Part shown: positions 42,438 to 51,347 of the stretch, piece after piece
Layout of the letters: each line of letters starts with the position of its first letter
Position numbering within the stretch: position 1 is the first letter of the stretch
Assembly: GCF_003575975.1 (NCBI RefSeq)
Contig: NZ_QQXK01000011.1
Coordinates: forward strand, 41,313-105,312
Length of the DNA stretch: 64,000 bases
Source of the DNA: Galactobacter valiniphilus
GTDB lineage: Bacteria > Actinomycetota > Actinomycetes > Actinomycetales > Micrococcaceae
Direction: 5' to 3'
The notes under the pieces: generated by a model
Database searches by the model: none
The model's input: the letters and a program-made list of their open reading frames with translations, nothing else
What the model was told of the DNA's origin: nothing
Made by a program: the position numbers and the translations under genes

Positions 42438-45400
42438 GCGGCGGCGCGCACCAGGAACGTCACTTCCAGAACAACGTCGTGGCCCACCTCGCCGCGAACG
42501 GCTGGTTGCACTCGGTGGGCAACGAGGGCTACGACAAGGAGCGCGCGCTCTTCGTCCCCGACCTGCTGGCGTGGATCGAGGACACCGAGCCGGCCAGCTA
42601 CGCCAAACTCATCCCTGCCGACGCCTCCGAGGCCGCTCGGGCGAAGGGCGAGGCGCGCATCCTGGATCGCGTGGCCAAGGAGCTGGGCCAGCCTCTCAAG
42701 CAGGGCGGCGGCACCTTGAACGTGTTGCGCGGCGGCGTGAAGATCCCGGGCGTCCGGGACATCCCGCTCATGCAGATGCCCCCGGCGGACAACAAGAACC
42801 CCAACCTGACCGCGCGCTACGCCAAAAACCGCCTACGCGTGGTCGAGGAGCTCGTCTATTCCACCCGGAACTCCAACCGGATCGACCTCACGTTCTTCCT
42901 CAACGGCATCCCCGTCGCCACGGCCGAACTCAAGACAGTCCTCACACAGTCCATCGAGCATGCCAAGGCGCAGTACCGCACCGACCGGCTCCCCCAGGGC
43001 GAGCCGCTGCTCACCCCCACCCGCGGCGCCCTGGTGCACTTTGCCGTGACCGAAAACCGCGTGGCCATGTCGACCACGCTCGAAGGGCCGAACACCTTCT
43101 TCCTGCCCTTCGACCAGGGCTTCGAGGGCGGCGCGGGCAACCCGCCCGTGGAAGACGGCTACGCCACGAGCTACCTGTGGGAACAGATCCTGCAGCGCGA
43201 CGCGTGGCTCACGATCCTCTCCAAGTTCGTCTACACCCACGAGAGCGAAAAGGTGGACCTCGAGGGCCGGGTCACCAAGGTCTTCCAGACGCGCTTCCCG
43301 CGCTTCCACCAGTGGCGCGCCGTCACGGCCCTCGCCGCGGCCGCGGCCACCGAGGGACCGGGTCACCGGTACCTGATCCAGCACTCGGCCGGCTCGGGGA
43401 AGACGGACTCAATCGCCTGGACCGCCCACCGTCTGGCCTCCCTGCACAACGCGGCCGGCGATAAGGTCTTCGACACCGTCTTCGTCATCTCCGACCGTCA
43501 GGTCCTGGACAAGCAGCTGCGCGACGCCGTGAAGCAGCTCGAGCGCACGGCCGGCACCTTCGAGGCCATCACCTCCGGCGACGGTTCCAAGACCGCACGC
43601 CTCACGGAGGTCCTCACCTCCGGCACCGCCCACATCGTGGGCGTGACCCTCCAGACCTTCCCCCACGCCCTCGAGGCGCTCAAGGATCCGGCCAATCAAG
43701 AACGCCTGCGCGGCAAGCACTTTGCCGTGGTCGCGGACGAGGCCCATTCCTCCCAGACCGGCAACGCCTCCAAGGCCGTGAAGGAACTGCTGTACTCGGC
43801 AGAGGCCGCAAGCACCGTGCTTGATCTCGAGGAGCCCGGTGCCGACCAGGACGCCCTCGCCGCCATGGCCGCGCACGCTGACGCGGATCACCGCCTGAGC
43901 TACTTCGCGTTCACGGCCACGCCGAAGGAAAAGACCCTCGAGCTCTTCGGCCGCCGCAACCCTGTCACCGATGACCTCGAGGCCTTCGATCTCTACCCCA
44001 TGAAGCAGGCGATCGAGGAGGGCTTCATCCTCGACGTGCTCAAGAACTACACGAGCTACGAGATGGCCGCGCGCATCGCTTACAACGGCGTCCCCCGCGC
44101 CGGCGCCCCTGGCGCCGAGGCCGGCCAGGCGCCGTCGGGCGGTGAACTCGACGAGATTGACGTACGCCAAGGCACCAAGGCCTACATCCAATTCGTGGAG
44201 CTTCACCCCACCAACGTGGCCTCCAAGGTCGAGGTCATCCTCGACCACTACCAGCACACGGTGCGGCATCACTTGGGTGGCCGGGCCAAGGCCATGGTCG
44301 TCACCGAATCCCGTGCGGCCGCCGTGCGCTACAAGCGCGCCTTCGAGAAGATCATCCAGCGTCGCGGCCTGGACCTGAATGCGCTCGTGGCGTTCTCCGG
44401 CGAGGTCGAGGACCCTGACCACAACGGCCTGCGCGAGGTGGGGAAGCCGGGCAAGACCGTCACCGAGGCCAGCGAAAATCCCGGCCTGCACGGCCAGGAC
44501 CTCGCCACGGCGTTTGCCCAGGACGGGCAGCACTTCCTCATCGTGGCTAACAAGTACCAGACCGGCTTCGACCAGCCGCTTTTGGTGGGCATGTACGTGG
44601 ACAAGGCCCTTTCTGGGATCGCTGCGGTGCAGACGCTCTCGCGCCTGAACCGCGTGGCCAAGGGTAAGACCGACACCTACGTCCTGGACTTCGTCAACGA
44701 TCCCGAGCAGATCCTCGAGTCCTTCAAGACTTACTACACGGCGGCCCACATCGAGACGGAGTCCGACCCCGACCTCGTGGCCAACCTCATCAAGAAGCTT
44801 GAGTACCAAGAGGTCTTCACCTGGGCCGAGGTCGACGCCGTGTTCGCCGATTGGACCTCCCGGCCCGCGCAGGCCTCCCGCAAGCACACTCAGTTGTTCG
44901 CCCACCTGCAGCCGGCGATCCAGCGCTTCACGGACTTCTGGAAGCAGGCCGTGCTCCAGGAAAATGCCGAGCGTCGGGACGAGCTCCTGGACTTTAAGGC
45001 CGTGCTGGCCCAGTACGTGAAGGCCTACGCGTTCTTCAGCCAGATCCTCGACTTCGGTGACCCGCGGTACGAGAAGATGGCCGTCTTCGCGGACCTGCTG
45101 GCCAGGAGCCTGGCCTCCTTCAATGCCGACTCCGCCGTGGCCGAGGCCGTGGGTGTCTCCGATGTGGTCCTGACCCACTTCAAGCTGGACCAGATCCGCG
45201 CCAACGAGGACCTCGGCCTGGCCAAGACCGGCGACGACGTCCCGGGCCTCGTGGGCATGACCGAAGCCGGCCTGGCCAAGATCCGCGAGGCGGAACGCAA
45301 GGGCAAGGCCGAGGTGATAGAGAAGGTTAACAAGTACTTCGGCGACCTCGATCCCGACGATGTGGCCAACGCCGCCGAACGCTTCGAGCACATCCTGGAG

Positions 45401-45634
45401 GCTGTCTCCAAGGATCCAGCCCTGCAACAGCAGGCGGCCAATAACCCGGCCGAAGACCTCGTGCATTCCCCCGGCGTGATCCGGGCCATCGAGGACGCCC
45501 AGTGGCAGGTCGACGAGACCGAAAAGCGGATCACCGACTTCATCCAGCAGCAGGACCCCAAGGTGATCCTGCAGTTCCTGCTCAACGAGATGGACCTGTA
45601 CGGGCGCTTGCGGGGCGGTTCCTCCACGGCCTAG
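42434..45634 (+). CDS. hsdR: Type I restriction endonuclease subunit HsdR
   Basis: 1066 residues. The N-terminal nuclease has the PD-(D/E)xK pattern ending VATAELKTVL (about 160-169). The helicase has Walker A HSAGSGKTDSIAW (about 314-326), DEAH box VADEAHSSQTGNA (about 432-444) and motif VI-like QTLSRLNRVAKGK. It translocates DNA on ATP and cuts unmethylated DNA with HsdM2S. ATG at 42434 overlaps the hsdS stop (ATGA). All key motifs look intact, so the system is probably functional. Confidence 0.95.
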   Translation: MSGGAHQERHFQNNVVAHLAANGWLHSVGNEGYDKERALFVPDLLAWIEDTEPASYAKLIPADASEAARAKGEARILDRVAKELGQPLKQGGGTLNVLRGGVKIPGVRDIPLMQMPPADNKNPNLTARYAKNRLRVVEELVYSTRNSNRIDLTFFLNGIPVATAELKTVLTQSIEHAKAQYRTDRLPQGEPLLTPTRGALVHFAVTENRVAMSTTLEGPNTFFLPFDQGFEGGAGNPPVEDGYATSYLWEQILQRDAWLTILSKFVYTHESEKVDLEGRVTKVFQTRFPRFHQWRAVTALAAAAATEGPGHRYLIQHSAGSGKTDSIAWTAHRLASLHNAAGDKVFDTVFVISDRQVLDKQLRDAVKQLERTAGTFEAITSGDGSKTARLTEVLTSGTAHIVGVTLQTFPHALEALKDPANQERLRGKHFAVVADEAHSSQTGNASKAVKELLYSAEAASTVLDLEEPGADQDALAAMAAHADADHRLSYFAFTATPKEKTLELFGRRNPVTDDLEAFDLYPMKQAIEEGFILDVLKNYTSYEMAARIAYNGVPRAGAPGAEAGQAPSGGELDEIDVRQGTKAYIQFVELHPTNVASKVEVILDHYQHTVRHHLGGRAKAMVVTESRAAAVRYKRAFEKIIQRRGLDLNALVAFSGEVEDPDHNGLREVGKPGKTVTEASENPGLHGQDLATAFAQDGQHFLIVANKYQTGFDQPLLVGMYVDKALSGIAAVQTLSRLNRVAKGKTDTYVLDFVNDPEQILESFKTYYTAAHIETESDPDLVANLIKKLEYQEVFTWAEVDAVFADWTSRPAQASRKHTQLFAHLQPAIQRFTDFWKQAVLQENAERRDELLDFKAVLAQYVKAYAFFSQILDFGDPRYEKMAVFADLLARSLASFNADSAVAEAVGVSDVVLTHFKLDQIRANEDLGLAKTGDDVPGLVGMTEAGLAKIREAERKGKAEVIEKVNKYFGDLDPDDVANAAERFEHILEAVSKDPALQQQAANNPAEDLVHSPGVIRAIEDAQWQVDETEKRITDFIQQQDPKVILQFLLNEMDLYGRLRGGSSTA

Positions 45635-45645
45635 CTCGCGGTGCG

Positions 45646-45719
45646 CAACCTTGCGTAAGCCGTTCACTATTTAAGTTTGTGGCCCTAAACTTAAATAACG
45701 AGTCCCCTACGCAAGGTTG
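45646..45719. repeat. Nested palindrome between hsdR and fic, loosely family 1
   Basis: Outer arms CAACCTTGCGTA (45646-45657) and TACGCAAGGTTG (45708-45719); inner arms TATTTAAGTTT (45668-45678) and AAACTTAAATA (45687-45697); loop GTGGCCCT. The parts between the arms do not pair. The apex TTT-GTGGCCCT-AAA resembles copy a at 2857. It ends five bases before the fic ATG, so it may be a terminator for hsdR or an operator for fic. Confidence 0.7.
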
Positions 45720-45723
45720 TCTC

Positions 45724-46965
45724 ATGGCCTGGCCCGCGCACCGTTCGACGCCGCAGAGCTGGTCATCCACCGCGCGCGGCCCGCGCGAGGACCGGATGTT
45801 CACCCAGTTCGAAGCATCCCTCCCGCCAAAGATCGCCGGACTGGAGTGGATCGCGCCCGCAGATTCCGCCGGCTTGCTTGAACGCGCCGCCGTGGAGTTG
45901 GCGCGTCTCGACGTGGTGGCGGGACAGATCCTCTCCCCCCTCAGCAGTTTCCTGCTGCGCAACGAGGCGCAGTCCTCCTCGAAGATCGAGCGTGTTTTCA
46001 CGTCCCAAGACGAATTGGCCAAGGCAGCCCTTGGTCTCAAGTCGAGCGCCGGAGCGACGGAAACGCTCGCGGCCGCAGAGGCCATCGAGGACCTCATCGC
46101 CTCGTCGTCCACCGGTAATCCGGCCAGTGCCCCTGCCCTGAACAGCGCGCATCACCGCCTCATGCGTCACGATCTTCTGGATGCCAAACATGCCGGCGCG
46201 TGGCGCACCATGCAGAACTGGATCGGCGGATCAGACCACTCGCCCCGCGGAGCGGTCCACGTTCCGCCCCCGGCCGAGGACGTGGCCGACTACATGGCTG
46301 ACCTTGAGGCCTTCGTGGCGCGCAGTGATCTTCCGGCCCTGGCACAAGCGGCCCTGGCCCACGCCCAGTTCGAGTCCATCCACCCGTACACCGATGGCAA
46401 CGGGCGCATCGGCCGAGCCCTCATCAACGCCATCCTCCGCAAGCGCGGCATCACGGTCTCGACCATCGTTCCCGTCGCTTCAGCCTTTGCCGCGAAGCGG
46501 GAGTGGTACTTCGCCCTCGTGAACGAGTATCGCACCGGCGACGTGGATCTCTTTGTGGACTTCCTTGCAGCAAGCGCGCTCCTGGCCGCGTCCGAGGCGC
46601 TCGTCTCCGCTGATCGCCTGCGGCAACTGCCGGAGGTTTGGACGGCAGCGGCCCCGAGCCGTGCCGGTAGCGCGGCATCAACACTCGTGGGTTCCTTGCT
46701 TGCGCACCCTCTGGTCACGGCGGAATCGGCTGCACGCATCGCTGGAGTCAGCGACCTCGCGGCACGCACGGCCATCTCGACTCTGGAGCGTGCCGGGGTT
46801 CTGCGTTCCATCAGCGACCGCAAACGAGACCGGGCCTGGGCCGCGGGAGACGTCCTCGATGAGGCAGAGTCACTCGTTGGGCGCATCGCGGAGCAACCCC
46901 AACGGCTCCTCACGCCCCGCGTGGAGACGTTTCTCAAGACACAGGGTCTTCTCGCGACCAGCTAG
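45724..46965 (+). CDS. Fic-domain AMP-transferase-like protein (class II)
   Basis: 413 residues. The Fic motif HPYTDGNGRIGR (about 220-231) is complete with the catalytic His and the Asp and Arg residues. An inhibitory helix precedes the core as NEAQSSSKIERV (about 78-89) with the conserved Glu that blocks ATP gamma-phosphate, so it is a class II Fic protein kept inactive until relieved. The C-terminus has a winged-helix-like part (ESAARIAGVSDLAARTAIST). Substrate is unknown. It follows hsdR by 90 bp, and fic genes recur in type I restriction loci. ATG at 45724 overlaps the inverted repeat's edge and lacks a strong ribosome-binding site. Confidence 0.93.
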   Translation: MAWPAHRSTPQSWSSTARGPREDRMFTQFEASLPPKIAGLEWIAPADSAGLLERAAVELARLDVVAGQILSPLSSFLLRNEAQSSSKIERVFTSQDELAKAALGLKSSAGATETLAAAEAIEDLIASSSTGNPASAPALNSAHHRLMRHDLLDAKHAGAWRTMQNWIGGSDHSPRGAVHVPPPAEDVADYMADLEAFVARSDLPALAQAALAHAQFESIHPYTDGNGRIGRALINAILRKRGITVSTIVPVASAFAAKREWYFALVNEYRTGDVDLFVDFLAASALLAASEALVSADRLRQLPEVWTAAAPSRAGSAASTLVGSLLAHPLVTAESAARIAGVSDLAARTAISTLERAGVLRSISDRKRDRAWAAGDVLDEAESLVGRIAEQPQRLLTPRVETFLKTQGLLATS

Positions 46966-46975
46966 GCCGCGGCTC

Positions 46976-47194
46976 TCAGGTCCTTCTCCACCTCGGGTCG
47001 CGCCCAGCGAAGGCCCGCGAATGCATCCACGTCGCCAGCCAGAACAATCCGGCAACGGGCACCAAGAACACCACGTCCGTCAGGCGCGGCGGCAACCCGC
47101 GGGAGGCCAGCCACTCGTTGTGCTCGGCCTCCTCTTGCTGCTGCGCACGCAGGCGCTCGGCGTACGCCGCCCTCCACTCCCGCCTGCTCACCAT
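46976..47194 (-). CDS. Small single-helix membrane protein, hypothetical
   Basis: 72 residues. A charged N-terminal helix (SRREWRAAYAERLRAQQQEE) is followed by LASRGLPPRL and one hydrophobic segment VVFLVPVAGLFWLATWM (about 43-59), then a basic tail RDPRWRRT. ATG at 47194 follows GGTGAGG. The charged helix, membrane helix and Arg tail look like a real protein, but no family is recognised. It is convergent with fic (11 bp) and downstream of the cspA terminator. Confidence 0.5.
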   Translation of the reverse strand: MVSRREWRAAYAERLRAQQQEEAEHNEWLASRGLPPRLTDVVFLVPVAGLFWLATWMHSRAFAGRDPRWRRT

Positions 47195-47240
47195 GACCTC
47201 ACCATGGACAGGGAGTCTAAAGCGCCCCGGGTACGCCAAA

Positions 47241-47267
47241 GGCGGGCCACGCAGTGCGTGACCCGCC
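47241..47267 (-). terminator. Hairpin terminator after the cold-shock gene
   Basis: GGCGGGCCACGC (47241-47252) pairs with GCGTGACCCGCC (47256-47267), one wobble, 28 bp beyond the cspA stop. Confidence 0.75.
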
Positions 47268-47295
47268 CTTGAATCGGCTCAAAGAGCCGAAAGAC

Positions 47296-47499
47296 TCAGA
47301 GGCCGCGGATGTCGGCAGCCTGCAGGCCCTTGGGGCCTTCGACGACCTCGAACTCCACGTGCTGGCCCTCCTCCAGGTTGCGGTGACCCGAGCCCTGGAT
47401 GGCGGAGAAGTGAGCGAAGACGTCGGCGGAACCGTCGTCAGGAGCGATGAAGCCGAAGCCCTTCTCGGAGTTGAACCACTTGACGATGCCGGTAGCCAT
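47296..47499 (-). CDS. cspA: Cold-shock protein CspA family
   Basis: 67 residues, a single cold-shock domain. RNP1 is [12 protein letters not shown] (about 13-24) and RNP2 VFAHFSAI (about 27-34), preceded by [10 protein letters not shown]. It binds single-stranded nucleic acid as an RNA chaperone. ATG at 47499 has GGAAG nine bases upstream. The upstream region is long and empty, consistent with the structured leader usual for cspA genes. Confidence 0.97.
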   Translation of the reverse strand: MATGIVKWFNSEKGFGFIAPDDGSADVFAHFSAIQGSGHRNLEEGQHVEFEVVEGPKGLQAADIRGL

Positions 47500-48010
47500 A
47501 ATTGCTTCCTTCTGTGTTGCCGGTCGCGAACGCGACCAAGTCCCCATCGACGTTTTCGATGAGGGCGGTGTGTGGGATGCATCCACGCGCTGAACCGCCA
47601 CTCCGGGCTTCACTCGTTTCGAGGAAAGTCTCCGGAGCGCGGTGTTCATCACCGGTGCCGTGCGCCCGGTGGAGCTGCCCGGCCGGTGCGGCCGGGGCGA
47701 GTGCGTTGATGATGCAAATCGATTCATTCGGCGGTTCCGCCGCGAGGCGAAACCGGTTTTCCGCGGGGTGTTCCCCGCTGCCTCCGTGGCGTCCAGGTCC
47801 CCCCTGACGTCTCGGTGCACTTGCCAATCTACCAACTGATCGCCCACATGCGTAGCGCGCGGACACAATCTTCTCCACAACTTCAGCGGCCCGGGGCCGC
47901 GGCCGGGCCGCCTCAGGCGCCCATGCGCCTCACCCGAGCCACCCCCAGGCGGCCGGCCACGCGCCGTCGTGCATTCGCCGCCACCCGCCCCCAAGCGCCA
48001 AGATGGCAAG
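47500..48010. other. Intergenic region: cspA leader side and MFS promoter side
   Basis: 511 bp with no supported gene. The half next to cspA is probably its 5' untranslated leader (a cold-box could not be recognised by eye). The other half contains GGCCACGCGCCGTCGTGCA at about 47955, half of the recurrent hairpin core, just before the MFS gene. Confidence 0.45.
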
Positions 48011-49264
48011 GTGAGTCAACGGCCGTCGTCGAAACCAGTGAAGTTTGCCGCCCTCAGGGACAAGCTCACCCGCCCGTACCTTTTTGGCGCCGGGCTGAGC
48101 ATGATGGCCGACAACATCGAGCACGTCATCACCTACTGGGTGCTCTGGCAGACCTTCCATTCCCCCGTGCTGACGGGCTTCCAGGTCATCTCGCACTGGC
48201 TGCCGTTCCTGCTACTCTCCGTGCCGTTCGGCGCGCTGGCCGAGCGCTACGACAACCGCAAGCTCATCCAGATCGCCCAGGGCCTCTTCATGCTCGTCTC
48301 CCTCGCGTGGGGCGTCCTGTTCATGACCGGCACGCTCGAGCTCTGGCACGCCTGCGTGTTCCTGGTCCTCCACGGCTGCGCCGGCGCCCTCTGGGCCCCG
48401 GCCGAGCAGATGATGCTGCACGACTACGCCGAGCCGCAGGACCTCCCCGGCGCCGTCCGCCTCAACGCAACGTTCCGCAACCTCGGCATGCTCGCTGGCC
48501 CCATTGTCGGCTCGTTCCTGCTCTGGTTCCTCGGCCCGGCGTGGGGCATCCTCGCGAACATCCTGTTCTACCTGCCCATGACGATCTTCATGGCCCGCAC
48601 CCCGTACACGGGCCACACGCGCAGCGGCTTCACGCTCGCCAAGCGCCCGGGCTTCGGCGAGATGTTCGGCGTCATCCGCTCCGTGGCGCACGACAAGGTG
48701 TTGCTCGGCATGATCCTCATCTCCGGCCTCGCGGCCCTGTGCATCGGCGGCTCGCTGCAGGTCTCCATCCCCGACTTCGCGACGACGCTCGGAGCGGGAG
48801 ACAAGGGAGGCATCGGCTACGGCCTGCTCCTCTTCGCCAACGGCGTGGGCGGCGTGGTGGGCGGGCTGCTGCTCGAGGCCACGGGCTGGGTCCGCCCCTC
48901 CGCGAAGGCCGCCGTCATCGCCACCGTGCTCTTCGGCGCCACGACCGTCACCGTGGCGCTCTCCACCTCCTACCTCGTGGCGGTCGCGGCGCTGGTGATC
49001 GGCGGCGTCGCGGCCCTGACGTCCTCCACCATCGGTCAGGCGCTGGTCCAGCTGCGCGCCAAGACCGAGGAGCGCGGCCGCGTGGTGGGCGTCTACAACA
49101 TGTTCGGCTCCGGGCTGCGCACGGGCAACGGCGTGACGCTGGCCGTGCTGGGCTCGCTGCTCGGCATCGGCTGGGCCGTGGCCTGGGGCGGCATCGCCCT
49201 CGTGATCGGAGCCCTCATCATCTGGGCCGTCATGGCCCGCCAGCTGCGCACCCCGGCGGCCTGA
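48011..49264 (+). CDS. MFS transporter
   Basis: About 417 residues with roughly 11-12 helices. It belongs to the MFS_3 / enterobactin-exporter-like group: [20 protein letters not shown], then [20 protein letters not shown] and the motif A region [14 protein letters not shown]. The substrate is unknown; members export siderophores or macrolides. GTG at 48011 ([14 protein letters not shown]) is preferred; another GTG 42 bp upstream is possible. It stands alone and ends in a clear terminator. Confidence 0.85.
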   Translation: MSQRPSSKPVKFAALRDKLTRPYLFGAGLSMMADNIEHVITYWVLWQTFHSPVLTGFQVISHWLPFLLLSVPFGALAERYDNRKLIQIAQGLFMLVSLAWGVLFMTGTLELWHACVFLVLHGCAGALWAPAEQMMLHDYAEPQDLPGAVRLNATFRNLGMLAGPIVGSFLLWFLGPAWGILANILFYLPMTIFMARTPYTGHTRSGFTLAKRPGFGEMFGVIRSVAHDKVLLGMILISGLAALCIGGSLQVSIPDFATTLGAGDKGGIGYGLLLFANGVGGVVGGLLLEATGWVRPSAKAAVIATVLFGATTVTVALSTSYLVAVAALVIGGVAALTSSTIGQALVQLRAKTEERGRVVGVYNMFGSGLRTGNGVTLAVLGSLLGIGWAVAWGGIALVIGALIIWAVMARQLRTPAA

Positions 49265-49291
49265 GCGCGCCGATTCAGGCGGCGGACAGCA

Positions 49292-49320
49292 GGGAGGGCC
49301 CGCCTCAGGCGGGCCCTCCC
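49292..49320 (+). terminator. Terminator after the MFS gene
   Basis: 14-bp perfect stem GGGAGGGCCCGCCT (49292-49305) with 49307-49320, one unpaired base at the tip, followed by TGTCT; between convergent genes. Confidence 0.85.
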
Positions 49321-49349
49321 TGTCTACTTCACTGCACGACGTCGGGTGC

Positions 49350-50105
49350 TTAGACCGCGTGCACGCTCACCGACGGCGCGGGGCCGGGTTCCGCGGCCAG
49401 GGCCGGGGCGACACCGGCAACATCGCGCAGATCCTCGGCGATGGGCCCCGCGTGCAGCTCGGCCGTGAGGCATTCGCCGTCCATGATGGCGCGGGCCACG
49501 TCCAGGTGCGCCTGGGCGAGCGGTTCGCTCTGCTTGAACGGCGCGATCCCCTGCCGACCGCGCTCGCGGGCGGTCTCGCGCACCAAGGCCCCGAAGGACG
49601 CGAAGAAGCTGTTCCCGCTGTAGCGCAGCAGGAGCATGTGGAACTCGGCGTCGGCCTCCAGCAGCTCGCGCGGCTAGGCCGCGGCGCGGTCGGTGACCAT
49701 GAACTCGCCAAGTTCCATGAGGCGCTGACGCACATGCAGCGGCGCGTGCAGGGCAGCCCCGGCCGCTGCGAGCGGCTCCACCCCGGCGCGCAGCATGGCC
49801 AGCTCGCCGAACTGCTGCGTGGCGTGGCGACCGGAGAGCCGCCAGCGAATCACCTTGGTGGCGCCCACGTTCCACTGATCCTGCGGGTTCACCACCACGC
49901 CGACGCTGCGCCGCGGCGTCACGAGGCCGAGGACCTCGAGTTGATGCATCACGTCCCGTGCGCTGCTGCGCGTGAGCGAGAAGCGGTCCTGCATCCCGTC
50001 GATCGTGTAGCGATAGCCCGCGGCCACGGTGCCGTCGACGATCTCGCGCCCGAGTTCGTCCAGGGCCTGCTCCTGCCGATCGGCGCGATCCCTCACGCTG
50101 CTCAT
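49350..50105 (-). pseudogene. GntR/FadR-family regulator interrupted by an in-frame TAG
   Basis: Starting at 50105 the first 143 codons give a winged helix (ALDELGREIVDGTVAAGYRY, TRSSARDVMHQLEVLGLVTP, RRSVGVVVNPQ) and the start of the FCD ligand domain (LAMLRAGVEPLAAAGA). A TAG at 49674-49676 follows DRAAA. Reading through in the same frame continues PRELLEADAEFHMLLLRYSG and NSFFASFGALVRETARERG to the TAA at 49350, the rest of the FCD domain including its metal-binding His. The whole is 251 codons, normal for FadR-type regulators. A nonsense substitution (real or base-call) is the only defect. Confidence 0.75.
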
Positions 50106-50298
50106 ATCAACCCCCTACAACGCAGCCCCCCGACGTGCGTTTCCCCCAGCCTAACCCGAAATTCCTAGCGGCGTTATAGTTCAATGCGCTTCGATTGACG
50201 ACTGCCCTCCCGTCTTTGCTCAGCAGCAAAATCTGAGCCTCTCGCTCACATCTCTCGCCGAGCCCGGACCGCTAGCCTCGCGGGAGCGAAAGGACGCC

Positions 50299-51084
50299 AT
50301 GCACAGCACTGAGGACAGCCTCTTCTCTCCCGCGCCGCACCCCAACCGACGCCCCGATGCGTTCCCCGCGACGCCCCCGGGGCCGCGCTCCGACACCCCC
50401 TCCCGCGCGCTGCGCGCTGCACTGCCGCTCTTCACCGGCACAGAGGGCCAGGAGGCCGGCGAGGAACTGCGCCGCGGGCGCCGCGAGCTGCGCCGCTTCC
50501 TCCTTGAGTACGAGTTTGGCTTGCGCGAGGTCGAGACGAAGATCGCGATCCTGCGCGAGGAATTCCTCCACATGCACTCCTACAACCCGATCGAGCACGT
50601 CTCCACGCGCGTGAAGTCGCCCGAGTCGCTCCTGGCCAAGATCCAGCGCCGCGGCGTGGGGCTGGACATGGACGCGGTCCGCCGCGAGATCACCGACATC
50701 GCCGGTGCCCGCGTGACGTGCAGCTTCACCGCGGACGTCTACCGGCTCGTCGATCTCTTCACGCGCCAGGACGACATCACGGTGCTGACGGTCAAGGACT
50801 ACATCGCCGACCCCAAGCCCAGCGGCTACCAGTCGCTGCACGCCGTGGTGCAGGTTCCCGTCTTCCTCTCTTCCGGGCCGGTGCCTGTGACCGTGGAGAT
50901 CCAGTTCCGCACCATCGCCATGGACTTCTGGGCAGCGCTGGAGCACAAGATCTACTACAAGTACGAGGGAAACGTTCCCGCCGGACTCGAGGCGCAGCTG
51001 ACCGAAGCGGCGCACATCGCCACCGACCTCGACCGGCGCATGGAGGCCCTGCACCGCAGCGTGCACGGGGACGCGCGGGACTAG
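50299..51084 (+). CDS. Small alarmone synthetase, RelA/SpoT synthetase domain only
   Basis: 261 residues. After a 60-residue disordered N-terminus comes the synthetase fold: YEFGLREVETKIAILREEF, then STRVKSPESLLAKIQRRG, DIAGARVTCSFTADVYRLVD and DYIADPKPSGYQSLHAVVQV, with VTVEIQFRTIAMDFWAALEH, all conserved in SAS proteins (YjbM/YwaC). There is no HD hydrolase, TGS or ACT domain. It makes (p)ppGpp from ATP and GDP/GTP. It is a single gene, directly upstream of rsgA (263 bp), whose product is a known (p)ppGpp target. ATG at 50299 follows GCGAAAGGA. Confidence 0.93.
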   Translation: MHSTEDSLFSPAPHPNRRPDAFPATPPGPRSDTPSRALRAALPLFTGTEGQEAGEELRRGRRELRRFLLEYEFGLREVETKIAILREEFLHMHSYNPIEHVSTRVKSPESLLAKIQRRGVGLDMDAVRREITDIAGARVTCSFTADVYRLVDLFTRQDDITVLTVKDYIADPKPSGYQSLHAVVQVPVFLSSGPVPVTVEIQFRTIAMDFWAALEHKIYYKYEGNVPAGLEAQLTEAAHIATDLDRRMEALHRSVHGDARD

Positions 51085-51191
51085 GCGACGGCTTCGGGGT
51101 CGCCCGCGCTGTGCGGCCCAGCGCCGTGTGATACGGTTTTCCCAATCGCACGGCGTCGGGCCGTGCACCAGGCCGTTGGAGGTGGGAATCG

Positions 51192-51275
51192 ATGACTGTT
51201 TCCTTTGCCGTTGCCGAGCGCAACAAGACGACTCCTCCTCTCACCGGCCCCCTCCTTCCGCCGCAGCAGGCGTAG
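51192..51275 (+). CDS. Possible 27-residue leader peptide upstream of rsgA
   Basis: ATG at 51192 preceded by GGAGGTGGGAATCG, a full-strength ribosome-binding site. The peptide is MTVSFAVAERNKTTPPLTGP followed by LLPPQQA, with two Pro-Pro pairs. It ends 72 bp before the rsgA TTG start. It is too short for homology. Pro-rich stalling leaders are known from other systems; this is an inference from position and ribosome-binding site only. Confidence 0.35.
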   Translation: MTVSFAVAERNKTTPPLTGPLLPPQQA

Positions 51276-51347
51276 CGCCGCGCCCTTCAGCGCGCGGCGG
51301 CGGGCGACACCTGCCCACGGGGCCTCACACGGAAACAGGTTTTCGCG

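Noticed and set aside
43409..45667. 752-codon open frame antisense to hsdR
   Set aside because: Shadow of hsdR on the opposite strand; no recognisable motif and no start signal.
46962..47177. Alternative 71-codon minus-strand frame overlapping the small membrane protein
   Set aside because: Different frame of the same DNA without a membrane segment or ribosome-binding site; the 72-residue frame is more protein-like.
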